A stretch of DNA of 64,000 bases from Pagrus major (lineage: Eukaryota > Chordata > Actinopteri > Spariformes > Sparidae). The stretch is taken from the NCBI RefSeq assembly GCF_040436345.1, contig NC_133216.1, positions 14,650,110-14,714,109 on the forward strand, in the 5' to 3' direction. A program made the position numbers and the translations under genes. Positions 39,201-54,200 of this stretch are shown here, piece after piece; position 1 is the stretch's first letter; each line of letters begins with the position of its first letter. The notes below the pieces were generated by a model. It worked only from the letters and a program-made list of their open reading frames with translations. It did not search any database and was not told the DNA's origin.

Positions 39201-42200
39201 TGACTCTACATTCTTCATCTACATTTCCTTTCACTCTGCATCCACAGTGTAGTCCTTTAATTAAAAAAAAAAGCAGTGGTGGTTTCAGTCATTTGAGCCA
39301 GCTTCCAAGGTCTTGTTAGTAAAAAACTAAGTTGTAATTAAGTGCAACTCAATTAATCCTCATTTATATTTGAGCTTTATCTATGAAAAATATGTGCACA
39401 CAGAACTGTGGGTTTAATCTAAATGCCTCTGCTGCCAGTGTGTGAGAGCCTTGTAAATTTGTACAGTACAGTGTGTGCGTTCCAGTGTACACTGTGTCCT
39501 TGGAAAAGTGTTATTGTGCAGAGTCGCTGTGGAGCAAGTGTGTGTGTAAACACTTCCTGAGGGAAAGGTGGGGTTTAGGGGTGGGCGGTGGAGGTGGTGA
39601 AGGTCCCATGCTTACTACACAGTATTTTCACACATAGCTCATTAATTAGAGGAAGAAGAGGGGAGGTAAAATGGAGTCTGAGTGAAAAAAGAACTTGGTC
39701 GTACTTGTTTTAATGAAAAATAATCACGACTGTCCTCAACACCAAAAAGAATAATGTAAGGAAGGTCAGATTAAACACATTAGCAAAAATTAACTGAGTA
39801 CGTGAAAGTAGGAAATGGTGACAAAGAAAACCAGTAACAGAGAGCTAGTAAGAAGTCAAATGCTCAGTGTTCAACTGAATTCAGAGATGTGAGCTCCAGT
39901 TCTGCAGGATCATTAAGAGCTGAGCTACAGCTGTTGCCTGCATTTCTGCTTGCTCTCTTTGTTTTATTGCACTCCCTCCAGCGCTGCTGGTACATGTACG
40001 GAGGGAGTGGTGATGAGGAGGTACGCAGAAGGGGGAGAGAGGGAGGGGATAAACTGCTCCAAAAAACATCTTCGAAAACGAGGGTAAGAGGACGTCGAGA
40101 GGTGATGATATGTAGAAAGAAGAGACAAGACCGTTAGCTACCACTGAACACTGAATATATCACTGCCAGCCAGTTTAAGAGGTTCTGACTACGATTTCAC
40201 TCACCCAAGCCCACACATATGATCAGAAAAGTCAGTTAGCACAGGATGGTCAGAGTTCAGCTGCAATTCTCACATTTTCACACTCAACAAATGAAATTTT
40301 ATTTCATTTTTTAAAAAAAAGACTGCATCATCCTAAGTTTGCCCCAACCATCCCTACGATAGACGAAACCTGCTCTTCATGTTGTAATGAAGAAAGACAA
40401 CTTAAAGGGGAAGGGCAGCTACCTTTAAAACTCCTCAGATTGAGATTTTAGGCGTGGAGGAGGACAGGAGAGGAGAAAGAGAAGAGAGTATAGAGAAGAG
40501 ACCATCTCTGCTTTGACTCAGTGAATCTGCTAATTAAATAACACAAACGAGCAGCATGCCCCTTTTCTCCTTGTTATGGTTGTTGGCCACCGTCCACTGT
40601 GCACACTAAATCACTTACTGCTGCCATCGCTGGGCTTGTGAGCAAAAAAAAAAGGTGGATGCTGCTACAACAGCACCTAGCTTGCTGACTCAGATCAACA
40701 GAGGCAAATTTAGCACTGTGGACTTCATGGTTAGGAATGATGATGACCTTTTCACTAACTTGCTGGTGCATATTGATTAGTGGTGGAAATATTTTTAACA
40801 ATGTGATCGACAGCTGGCTGGAGTCACCCAACCAACATATCAAATTAGAAATACTGAAATTATTTAAATGTGTATGTGCAAACAAGGATTTGTGTGATGC
40901 CATTTTCCATCACCGATGGTCCATCATCGACTGAACTTTGACCATTGTAACATCATGACTTAAAAATGGTGTCCCCCGAGAGATGCCATAAGGCAGCAGT
41001 TGTTTGTGTTTGTGATGGGGGAGAGAAAATGAAAAGAAGTTTGTTGCTGCTCAGTGCACTTACATCATGTCTCCATGACCAATTTATTATTTTCTCAGTA
41101 AACCTGGCCACTTTGGTGAACCCAAGATGCTACGTCAAACTATTGGCAGTCGTTTCTTTTCTGCGGTCACTGTTAGTGTGTTTCTCTCAACTGTGCCATT
41201 GTAATTCACATTTTCTTAGCTTAGCTTCCTCAGGATAGCTAGCTGACTTACTTTGTTCCAAGGCTAAACACAGCCATGTTACGGACATGTGATGTGTAGA
41301 CAAAGACCCCTTCGCAGCACAGGGATGTATGTCAATGGTGAAGGGGGACAGTTTTCTTTTCTGGGTGAGATAGTGGGAGGTTGTCGTCAGAGCTACAGTG
41401 TCACCTTCAGTGGTGAGCTCATGAGCTACTCCTGACACTTTGACACCTGACACTGAGGTCCCCCCCAAACAAGAATGTTATAGTCCATCACAATGTTTCA
41501 CTGTGGACATCGTTATATGCCAATTCGGTGGACATCGCCCAACCCTAGCGCAAACAAGACAATTAAACTGATAAATATCATATGATAACTGCTCTCTAAC
41601 TATTTTTCTCATTGCCAACCCCTCCCCCTCAAATTTTAGATAGAGTTGAAAACAGGCCAAAGGAAATCAATGCAATAAACTCTCTGTGGTCCAAGAAGAT
41701 CTGGCAGTCAATTTGGTATGATCAAGTTTTCCCCTCCAACAGTGAAGTGCATAACAAATTAAGAAGGAAAGCAGATTTGCCTTTACAAAGTTCTTCAATA
41801 AACCGTCCCTGTTCCCACTCTACCCTAACAAATTGTGGCTCTGTTGCATCTGTGCTGCAGCACACAGCCTGTTGGATTGGTATCTTGGGGCGAGGAAAAA
41901 CTGCGAGGCAAGAAGGGAGGTGTACCTGCCATAAATCATAAATCAATTACTTAAGCTGAGCAACCGGCCGAGCTGCAACAAGTACAGGCACATATGGTGA
42001 GAGGAGAGGAGAAATCTGTATTTACAGTAGATTAACGCTTTCTACAGAAAGGGTTTTTTTATGGTCAGGCATTGAATGCAAGCAGATGTTCAGTCAGCTT
42101 AGCCCACTAATTCCCCTCCACACCTTAATTGTACTCGACCCATAAAGCACAAGGTGAGGTCAAGGTTTTCAGTGAAAAATGTACACGACACACCTGAGGT

Positions 42201-45200
42201 AAGAATTAATCTCAATATAAAAGACAATACCAAGAAACTAATGTATGTGTGACATTTCAACTGTGAAAAGAAAATGTGCATACCAAATTGCATACAGACT
42301 GTATTGATTATTTTCACAACCAAACTGCTCGACATTTAAGACCATACTTTCTGTCCGGCCAAATCAGCTTGCGATCACTCTATCAATGCACTTGCAACAG
42401 ATCGGTTTGTGCTATTTGTTCTTATAGCATTGTGTCCTCCGTGGGCAACACCTTTTTGTACAATACAATTCAATACAACATCCATCCATTTTCTCAACTG
42501 CTGCTCAACCTGTTTCAGAGTCGTGTTTCAGGGAGCTGGAGCCAATCCCAGCATGCACTAGTCAATGGGAAGGGTTCCCTCTGAACAGGTCAAAAGTCTC
42601 TGAAGGTGCCAATATACTCAATTAGAACTGCTTGCTGGGTGATTGAAGTGAATTAAAATGATCAATATCATACAACATGTTGTCTGTACCAGCAACTAAA
42701 TATAACATATAATCATAGACTATTATTCTTTTTTACATTCATTTGATCCTACTGTAATATATTTTGCCTTTTTGTAACAGTGATATCCTTTTATTTTTTA
42801 AAAGGTCTTACAAATACTTACATACAAATAAACTTGCCTTAACCAGTGGAGTCATCTAGAGTGCATCCTACAGGCAAAATCATATATAATGTGGGTAACA
42901 TACAAACAAACAGGTTCAGCAGGTCACAGTAAGTTACCAACTAACACACAATCAAATGGCAGGACATAGATCATACAAGCCACTGAAGTCCATTAAATTC
43001 CTACAAAGCCGTGTGACAAGCTCTGCACATACAAAAAAAAAAAACATCTTGCCTGAACTTCTAATAGCCACAGGTTGCCATCCCATTTCTTTGTTTCCCA
43101 GTTGATGTGAATTTGTTTCGTGGAAACATATCTTGATGGATCTCCTTAAGTGTAAACAAAAGCTATGAAATAATTTCATTAAGCTGTTTATTTTCAGTTA
43201 CTGTCAATGTTGCCACCTAATCACATGCTACCAATTCATCATGTCAACTCATCAAACCAGTCTAACATTGCATCATTTATTTTTTCTTTTCAATTAATGC
43301 TACTATTAACTCTCTTGCATGGTTAGTCTGACAACTAATCAAAAAAACATATTAAATGCAGCAGCTAAAAATAAAAGACTTCTCTCTTTGTAGCTGCACA
43401 ACATCATAACATTGCAGTCAAAGCTTCTACCACCGCCTACAAAAGGTCAAAGCAGATCGACCCACAGAGTGCCCACAGTGTGAGCGTGGGCTTCACTACC
43501 AGACTCAGTTTGTGCTCATCTTGCTGGGACAGAGGAGTGGACTGGTGTATGAATCCTCACTAAACATCATCACAAAAGCTGCTCTAATATCAACATTTGT
43601 GCAAGAGGCTACCTTTGAAGGTACTGCAAGAAGCTTTTCATTGCACAATAAAGCCGCATAAACAGATTACTGAAAGTAAAATGTAAAAGTAGCACACAAG
43701 TTGTGGCAAATCCAAGTGTGTGTATAATGGTTTAATTAACAAGGTTGTGTGAAAAGTTAATGGAGACTTGGAGCTTGGCCGATTTTTTATACACATACTC
43801 ACACCTGGGCAGTTTCTGCGAAAAGCAGCAAGACCATCAGTTTGTTAGTTGTGGAAAGTCACAAAGAAATTGGGCGATATTAAACGCTGAACTTCTGAAA
43901 ACTGCTTTCAGACCTTTTTTTTAAGAAACAAAACAAACAACAAACATCAAAAAGGTGTTTTGTTTTTTTAAACATGTAAGGGCCCTACCTATTTTCTTAA
44001 GAAGTCCTTTGAAATGATTTGATGTTGAAGCCAAACCTTTAAGACTTGTAAAAACCTGTGAGTCTCATCTTTCAAGGTGCGAAAAAGGAGCTAGCACCTC
44101 ACCTACCTAGGAGCTGCTGTCATGCGAAGGTTCTGAATAAATGTAGACTTCCATCATCTTAGCACAAAAAACATCCAGCCCCAGCTCTGTACATTTGTAC
44201 TGCAATTTATGATGTCAGAGATGCTGTTTACTTCACAGAATGAAGGATAAGTACAAAGTAAGGTTATCTGAATTGTTGAGATGGCATTCAAGTCAAGTCT
44301 GACCCAATTTCTGTACGTGTCAAAGTCTGTTTATCCTCCTTGGCCTTGCCATCTTTGCACCTTCATCACTCACTCTTATTCTTTGTTGGGCAAACGAGAA
44401 ACAACGTGCAAACACGCAGTCTACAGGCGTTGTGCTTTCTCCCCTCGCTCCAACGAGGAGGAAACAAGCAAAGACAAGTGTTTGCATGTGTGCAGAAGAC
44501 GACGAGACACTATTTGCAGAGACGGACAGACAACTGAGAGACTTGGCAGAAAGAGAGGATTCCACTGAAAATGTATGACTTGCATAATGTCTTGAATCTT
44601 CCTGTTTGACTGCTCTGCACAGGTTTCACTAGTTAATAATTACACAGCAAACTCTGTTCATGAAGAGCTTAAGAAAAACTTTGGCAGTGACTGGGAATGT
44701 GGTGAAGACTGTACCAGCCTCAGTGAAGCTACTGCAGATAAACACCTGCCCTGCTGTCTGCACACATCTGGAGCTGCACAAACAGTGAGGGTTTCAACAC
44801 AGAATAGTGTTCAGTTACATAACAACAAACTAAGAGAGAGGGCTGTGGTCAGACAAGGTAGTCAGCCTGTTGACTGACCTAGTTTGCACTTGGAAAAATT
44901 ATTACGTAGCAGCTAATACTACCCTACAACAACTGACAACCAATCCTCTGAAAAGATTAGCACACTGAGAGGAGGGATAGCTAAATTCTTGAATGACGGA
45001 AAGTGTAAGGTCTTTTGGAAAGTGCTTGTCACCTTGGATTGATCATTTAGATGCCATTTATCAAGACAAAATGTCTGTAATGAAGGGTAATGACTGGGTA
45101 ACCAGTGTTGACAGGTTACATGCTTCGAGAGGAAATTATTCCTCGCCAACAGTTCAAAAGAAAAGCTCCAACAGAGAAGACTGGAACCAGAGCTCTGAGC

Positions 45201-48200
45201 AACACATGGAGGCCATCTGTCCGACTGGCAGTGCTTTAGAGTTTGTGTTTCAGCTGATGGCAAACATCTTCAACAGTCTTTATGTGATTTATTTAAACCA
45301 TTCAAGTCTGAGGGTGGTTTGTGCCACCTGTCAGTTAGGTGTTGTAACACTTGCTTATTGTTGCCATCAGGTGATAATCCTGCATATATAAAATGTCAAA
45401 GTTTGCTTGTTCATTAGTTTTGACATTCATTATCAGCTAAATTTATCTTTGAGAGGGTTTCCTAAGCCTATGAATTAAGAAATTTCAAAACTTGTAGCCT
45501 TTAAACTAAGAGTATATTCATACTAGGGCTGCGCGACATTGGAAAACATTGATATGGCCTTATTTTATCTTTCTGTGATACATATTGTGATATGAATCAA
45601 CCAATGTAGGCCCTGCTTCATTTGATAAATTGATCAAGAATGATTGTGGTTTGCTGTGCATGCAGAGCCAGCATGTTACTCACAAGCAACAAACTCCCAT
45701 GTATTTAAGAACCCCAAAATCTGACTAATCTATGCTATAACAGACAGAGGCCTCTTGTAGAATAGTCACGGTAAATGAGCACTGTGTAAGTTTTCCTTTT
45801 GTACCAAGCAGCAAAAAACTTGTAGCATGACGTGTTTGAGTTAATTTGCCTTTCTTGTCATTGCACATTCTGAAATGTGACAATTGAGCATGCGCACATT
45901 GAGACGTCGACCCTGAAGCGATTTATTGTGCAGCCCTAATTCCTACTCTTTTGGCTTAATTTGATAATGCATCATTTTCTCTCTGTTTTGTACTTCTGTC
46001 CACACTATAAGCCTGTGTGTACCAAACCCCAAAATGGTGCTGTTTGAACGTGTTCTGCAGAGTGGATGAATATGAAAACAAAGGCTTGCTGTTTTAGTTT
46101 GGAAGGAGAAAACTGAATCTTTGGAAAACAATGCCATAGAATCAGTTATTAGTTTATCAGGTACACCTAGTTAAGACTAATGCAAAAAAATAGCAACACG
46201 TCAGCATAAAGCAATGCAAGTAATTTTAAAAGCAAGAAGGATGAACGTTTGCTGGTTCTGGCCTCTTAAATGTAATGATTTATTGCTTTTCTTTGCTCTT
46301 TATGATAGTAAATTAAGAGTCTTTGTGTGTTGGTTGGACAAAAGAGGCAATTTGAAGATGTCACTTTGAGCTCTGGGAAACTGATGAACATTTAGCACAA
46401 TTTTTTGACATTTTATAAGCTAAATGATTAATTGTGATAAAAATCAGCAGACTAATTGTTAATGACACTCAAGTTTAGTTGAAGCTCTAGTTGAAGCTCA
46501 GTACAGGTGACCACAGCGTTCAGGAGAAGGTGGGCAAGAGGACAGAGAACAGAATTGGTCATTGTCCTGTTGTTTAAGCAGCCTGTGAATGGACCTACCT
46601 GAAAACACCGGTGTGGATGCATGTCGTTATCACACATAAAGTAGATTTTGAAATGTCTCTTTTGCTTAGTTTGGACAAAGTGAAAACATGAGAATCATTT
46701 AAATTTTAAGTTGCCTATTTGTTCACAAGACAACGGCAATGCATGAAATAACATGGCAAGTCTTTTGGCAAACGTCCACAGATAGATGTGAGTATGTTGG
46801 TGGTGGAACACAGAAGTGTTGCCAGCTCCTACTTAACATGCAAGTGCCAGTGTTCAAAATAACCCATCTCCCAGTCTCTAGTCTCCTTTCCCTGCCATTT
46901 CACACTGCTGTGCTGTGGATGGTGACAGCAGCGTCATTCACACATGACAGCTGGCTGCCTGGATGGTCAGAGGTGGGGCAGAAAGGCAGGGACTGTGCTA
47001 CTGCTGCTGTGTGCCTCTACCAGTCTGGATGACAAGAAGGAAGGAGTGGGTAACACAAGGAGGAGAAAGAATTGCAAATTTTAGACTGGAGCTGTCTTCT
47101 GCTTTTAACAGTTGAGCCCAAAAGGTATAAACTAATACCTAAACCCATTTAAATCATACCAGTAGAAGTCTGCAAGAGGGCTGCGAGTCAAAAGTAAATA
47201 AAATACATTTTATGTCTTTGACTGATGTGGCACAAGAAATGGCAAGACTCTGCAGGAGAGTAATTATGCAAAAAAACTGGAATTGACTCCAAGTAGCTGC
47301 AGATGCGTGCATATCAATAATTAAAAGACAGCAGAGACTGAGGCAAATCCTGACAAAATTACAACACCTGCAACCTACAAAACACCAGCATCCCACACAA
47401 CACCAGCCCTGAGCTGGCCCTCGCATCACTGCACTCATACAACAACACAGCCCTCCAGTATTTCAGGTTTGGTTGCACTTTACTGCGAACACAGCAACTA
47501 TACCCGGACAGTGTTTTAAATCTCAACATACTCTATCTGTGTTGACTTCATGCCTTTAGTGTTGTAAGACATTATAACTGTGCATCAACAGTAATCCCTC
47601 TCTCTTGGTATGATGAATTATGATGAAAAAACAGAGCAGCCATTTTAAACAGTCTCCCACATGAAACCAGGCCTGCATCTGAGAGAGAGAGAGAGAGCTG
47701 CCAGAGCAGATGGAGAGTGACATTATGAGCGAACAACAGTTGTATGCGCTATTTTTAAATGAGGGGGCATTTTGTGCAACGTGTAGATATGTAGGTAATA
47801 TTTGTCACTTCGTGTCTGCTCAGGAGTGATTAAGAAAGCAAACTACTCCTGTTTGACAAGGACAGAAAGACTCAGACTGGCTGAGCTTCGATTCTAACAT
47901 TTGCTATCAATCTCCAGCTTTGTTAGTAATTATCAGGGTTTGGGGCTAGAGTGCAGACAGACACAAGGTCAAAGGGCAGTGTTCATCACAAAACAAACAC
48001 CGGCAGACACTTCTTTCTCATATACAAGACAAAACAAACAAAGGTGCATGTGTAGCATAGACATGCAAAAATGCATAATAGATGATGAACAAACTGGAGT
48101 AAGACCTGAGGCCTGATATTATCAGCAGGCATTATTGCATCACAGACATCAGCCACAGAGTGTATTGTTGTATGGAAAATAAATATGCCAACAGAAAAAC

Positions 48201-51200
48201 CGCAATATGGAAACAGTTAATCTTGCAGCCGCCAGTGTTAACAATACTTTGCAACACCTGAGTCGCTCTTTGACGGCTGAGCACATGCTCGTGCTCAGTC
48301 TGCTGATAGGAAGGGATGCACCAATCAAATTTTAATTGATCTGAATACCAAGTTATGATCAAGTCACAAACTATACAGCTGCACACCTAAAGAAGCACTT
48401 CACCACTGGAAAGATGGCTCGTGCATAAAACTTGGTTGTCTATGCAGCAAAGATGCAAATATTTCTGAAATTGGTGCTACATGACCAGAGAAAACAGAAA
48501 AGGGGCTGTAGTATTCTCTTTTGCTCAAAAGGTAGAAGTTGAGGCAGTGCTAGGTTTTGGCAATTCATCTGTTTCTGAAACAGGAACTTGTACGGCAACT
48601 GGCTGGTAACAAACAGTATTGTACTGCAGCTAAACAGTACAAAACATTTTGGTTTATAGTTTCTTCTTAGTCAGTTTTATCTGAGTTTGTTGAGATGCAC
48701 TCATCGATCTAAAAGAGCGAGAGAGGGGTGAGGCTCTCTCCGACTGTGCTCTCTGTGTCCATGGATGTGGGCATACAAAAATGCACTAATACAATCTATG
48801 GTTGATACAACATCCCTAAAATCTTCCATATGAGGTGTTTTACATTATTAGGGGGACTTTTGGGATCAAAATTGATTGTTCATTCGGCTAGATAACCAAC
48901 ATTTTAGTGATACAAAGCTGGTTGTGAAAAGTTCCTGTTTAAGCACACACTTACAGGATATTAAATGAAGTAAATTAAACAGAAGGTGTGCTATGCTGTT
49001 TTTCATGTTTTGGTAGCTCTGCGTCTAAACCTTCCTACGATGACTTTCATTTGTTTCTAAAAATTAAACCAAAGTCACCCGCTCTAAAGCTACCACAAAT
49101 CTTACAAAAATAACACTGACAAAAGATAAAGAAGTCTCAGAGTACGATGCAAAATGACGAAAACATTTTCAACTTTCATTACAGACTTTTGCCTCATGAC
49201 GTCTCTTGTTATCCTCCTCAGTCAGAGCGTGAACGCCCTTCACTTCCCCTCATGTTTTCATGGAAAATGGCGTGTTAATAACACCTTCATGACAGCTGGC
49301 ATTATCAGCTGACATTTAACTTGGCTGATTTAACACCCCAGTATTTGCAGCCATGTTGTTCCCAATAGGATGAAAAAGTGTCTTTGCACACCTAAATGTA
49401 AAAGACAAGTGTGTTAGGGGATAGAACACTGCTAACACGGATGGTCTATTTATCAAATGGGCTATGTTTTGGCAAGATGACTTATAAAAAGTTTATAGTT
49501 TATCGTTTGTGTATTTTTTCTCTATTGGCCTTATTGGTCCAAAAAATCCAGTACTGGTCTGCCTCTAGCGCAAACTGAACAAACTTCTAAGTTTTTAAAG
49601 CCTTTTTCCAGTCTGTACACTGAAAGCTTTGCTTATCAGTATGTAACTTGGTCCACAGCCACAACACATAACATTTCATGGGTCACAGAGCCTCTCACAA
49701 CCTGGTGCCAAGTGGGCCTTGGGTCTGATGACACGAGACGGAGCCGCACGTAGGCCAAAGAGTTTGGTCGCTTGCAGGATAAACAGTCGTAAATGTGAAG
49801 GAACTGCTCGAAGTAGGCTTTAACTTATTTGCACATGAAGCTGTATTACGATAAAGTTGTAGTACTCTAGTTGTGGTACTCCATTATTCTATGTGGCTGC
49901 TCTGAAAAAAACTATCTTGCATCGTGACTTAACAAAAACAATCTCCCTGCATTTAAGAGTTTGCAGTAACTGATACGCCTGATAAAACAAATGACTAAGA
50001 CATGCTTCCCAGTGCTTTTGTAATGACATGCTTTGCTGATATAAGCCCGAGCTGCACTTAGACTGAATTGGCCAGCCTGCGAGGAGGAGAAATAGGGGAG
50101 GAGAATCGAAAGCAGTAAGGGAAGCAATGCAGCATGTTGGGAAGTTCAGGAATCTCAGGATATGATGTTGTATTTGCTCAAGCCTGGAGGGAAAGAACAA
50201 GCGTCCCTCAAGTCTCGACAGGGAGAGAGGGGGGAAAAAAGTTTAAGGAATGATATTACCTAACTCAGAACAAAATGACACAATGACATTAGAGCTGCAA
50301 CGATTAATCAATTAGTTGTCAACTATAAATGAAATTGGTAATCATTTTGAGTGATTTTTTTTAAAAGGAAAAACTTCTGATTCCAGCTTCTTAAATGTGA
50401 ACTGAAGTGGTTTCTTTACTGTACTGTGACAGATAACCGAGTTTGTATAGGTTGTGAACAAAACAAGACATTTGAGGACGCCATCTTGCTTGATATTTTC
50501 ACAATTCTCTGACATTTTATAAACCAAGCAACTTGAGAAAATAATCATGAAAATAGTTGCTAGTTTCAGTCCTAACTGACACAATTTATTTCTTCCCTTA
50601 TGCTGTTTAAGAGTATGTTGACAAAATTAAACTCCTGAGAACATTGTAAAGATACTTTTTTGTGTACATTCTAGCATCACACTACGTATACCTGCTGATA
50701 CAACGACACTGAACAACCTGAAGTCTGGAAAAATGAGAGTGCCAATGAAGAAATGGAAATGTGACACCCCAGCTGCCCACTATTGTTCCCCTGACTCTGT
50801 TCCCTCCTGAAACCCAGGGGTTTATTTTGAATGGCAGCTTTTCAGGACTCCATAAAGTTAACTCCTGTTCTGAAGCTCATTTCGAGACTGAAATTAAATC
50901 GGATATATGTTGCTTGCAAACATTCAATACCCATCTTACAAATTCTTCCCTCTGCTCTTGCAGCAGTAACTCATACTGTGCATGGATGAAGCTCCAGGCT
51001 CTGGGTTCACTGTTTGGTTCTCTGGGTCCCTGTCTTATGTCATCTGTCAGAAACATGACACTAGTTCAGCAGATAAAGGGTCTGGATGGATCATGGAGTT
51101 ATTGTGGCACAGCGCTCCTAACGAAGCATGAAGAGCCTTGGAGCGGAGATTCAGATACATTTCATTTCCTGGACTTTGTCTCAGACACAGACACACACAC

Positions 51201-54200
51201 ACACACACACACACACACATTCAAATGTCCTCCCATGTGTGAGCATGTCCTCAAGATAGATTGTGGGAGCAGGAAAAGAGAAAAAGATTTCCAGGTGAAC
51301 ATCAAGGGATTAGGAAGTTCACCATTGACACAATAATAGGGTAATTTAGCACATTTTCTAAAAGTGGCACAAGAAGTAATTTCCATATTTGACACATATG
51401 GTGTATGACATCTAATTCAGGTACCAAAGAACAGTTATTTATTAAAACTCAAGTAATAATCAGGCTTTGTTAGATGTTATCAAGTTATGTGCTGTCAGCT
51501 TTCAAATTACGCAGCAGCCCATTCAAACAGCCATTACCTGAATTTGCTTGATACAAAGTAGATATATCCAAAGTAAACAGGCAGCAGACAATTCAAGATT
51601 AACCACGGATGTTTAGCTTTTACCAAAGCATATTAAATGTTTGTTTTTTTCTACCTCAAGATTATTTTGAAAAAAGATAAAACGGTTGCCACCATGATAA
51701 CTTGTCAGAGTTGTAAAATCCTGTCTATGAGTATTATAAACCGCTGTGTAGTGTTTGGCATCTGATAAATATTTAAACACATTAATCTCTTAATCCAACT
51801 GGACCCTCTGGATCAGATTTCATGCTTCACCAATACCTAAACAACTCCGCCACATCCCTGTGTTGTTTGAATGCAGGGCTGTTTTTCAGTCTGAAAGCCC
51901 TATAAAAGAAGATCTTTAAGGATGTTCTCCTCTAGAGCTGCAATGATTAACTCATTAGTTATCAACTTTTAAGCTTAATGGCAGCTATTTTGCCAATCAA
52001 TTAATTGGGTTGAGTATTTATTTTTTTTAGTAGTAAAAACTCTCCGATTCCAGCTTCTTAAGAGTGAATATTTTCTGGTTTCTTTGCTGGCTGTGAACAA
52101 AAGAAGACATTTAAGGATGTCATCTTGGGCTTTGGGAAACACTTATCATTTCACCATTTTAGAGACCAAACAAAGAATCAATTAATCGAGAGAACTATGA
52201 ATCTACAAAGAAAATAATCATTCCAGCCCGAGCCCCCTCTGTGGCATTTTAGTTGAGACAGACACTGCAGTAGCAGTTACTAGCAATAGTTCATGTTTGC
52301 CACGTCAAACAAAGAAGTATGCTGATTTGAAAGTTATTTTCTAAGTCGACTTATAACAACCTGTGTAGCTCTGTCAATCTCACACTGTTGCTTGTCTCCA
52401 TGATGATAATGATATATATTGTATATATACTGTCCAGCCCTGCTGTCAATTAACATAACCAAAAACATATTTGATTGCAGAAAATGTAATGTTTTGGAAG
52501 GAAGCTAACACTGCTGAGCCTCCCTACCTTAACAACATTGTTATTTAAAAGCTGTCAACCCTCTGGTATACAGGGTCCAAAAGTAACACCTGCCAAGCGT
52601 CAAATGCTGTCAGATTAAGTGTCTGGTGAGTAAAATTTTTTAATTGAAAAAATAAGTTTATTCAGGATGTTATCTCCCACTGCAGCGTTTCACTGGGGAT
52701 ATCATCACATGCCAATTTAGCAGACGCTGCCCAACAAAACAAAGATCATAAACAAAATGACTTCATTTTGATCTCATTAACTAACGTACTTTGTATGAAA
52801 TCGACAAATTCTAACAAATTGAGAATTTTTTTTAAAAATTACATGTACCAGTGTTTTAATTTTGACTTCATTATAAAACAGACATTGATACAGACATGAA
52901 ACATTCTGTATCATGTGGTTAACTAAAACCCCCATCAAGTGTCTGTCTATCTATCTATCTCTATATCTACAGTACAATCAGTTGGACCTTTGGAACTTAA
53001 ATAAACTACATGATAAATGTGCTGTGATAAATAATGTGAGCCCACACTACGGTCATCTCGATACTTCACTGTTCCCAGTGCCAACTGTTTTATAAGGCCC
53101 CAGATTTCTTGGCTAACTGGGTTGGAGACTTTGCCCCCGTGGAGTTTGGCTAAAGATATTTCATGTCCAATTTACTATCAGACTGGCTGCCGGCATGTGC
53201 ACTGTAAACTGATATAGCAACATTTAGAAAAGCAACCGGGTTATGTGACAAGCAGTAAGGGGCATGGATGCTACAAATGCAAACATTATTTTAAGAGGGT
53301 AGAATATGATTTATAGTTACATTTACCTTAATGTGTAAAGATAAGGGGACTAAAACATAAATGTCTAACTAAGTGGCTGTCTGACCAATCGTAGGGGTGT
53401 TAATAGAACAACTTGTATTCAGCTGAACACGAGGCAGTGCATATTATTAACCTTGCTGCCTTTGTTCTTTTTACACCCCCTCCCCCATCTGGACATCTCG
53501 CATCACTGACCCTGGCCTTGGCCTGGCCTACATTTTTGGTTTTATACATCAGGAAAAAAAAAAAACAGGACTCTCACTTTAACCAGACTGTAAGGTCGGG
53601 AGTATATAGTCCAAGTAAACACAAATTTGGAGTCTTCTCAGGCTGCAGTCAACTGTGTAACTATGTCGACTGCTGTCACAGTACTGTGAGCAAAGAGCAG
53701 TGGTCACACCATGACAGTAGGCTAGTTCATTAAATGATGTCCGTTGTCTGCTCTGGATAAAGGAGCGTGTGAGTCATGGTCAGAGCATACATGACTTTCC
53801 AGTTCCTCCAAAAGAAAGAAAAAAAAAAGAAAAAAAGATTAAACATGAAACTACTGTAAACCAAAGCTGCCTAATTTCTGCACAAGAGGAACTAAGCTGA
53901 ATAATAATAATAAAATCATGACTGGGGCCAGAAAAGAGGACTACAGTTACAGCAGTATACCGGTTTCGAGGTGTACCATGGTATGAAAAATTATGTTTAT
54001 GATATTTTGTACATTTGCTTATCTATGTTACTGAATTTTGAAGGGATTTATTGTAACTGGATCTGTGTATGTTTTGTAACTGGATCTGTGAATTGTTGTT
54101 TCATATTGAATTTTTTGAAAAGGACCCCAGGAAGACTAGCCTGGCGTTTGTGCGTCGGCTAATGGGGATACTTAATAAACAATAAACAATAAAGGGATGG

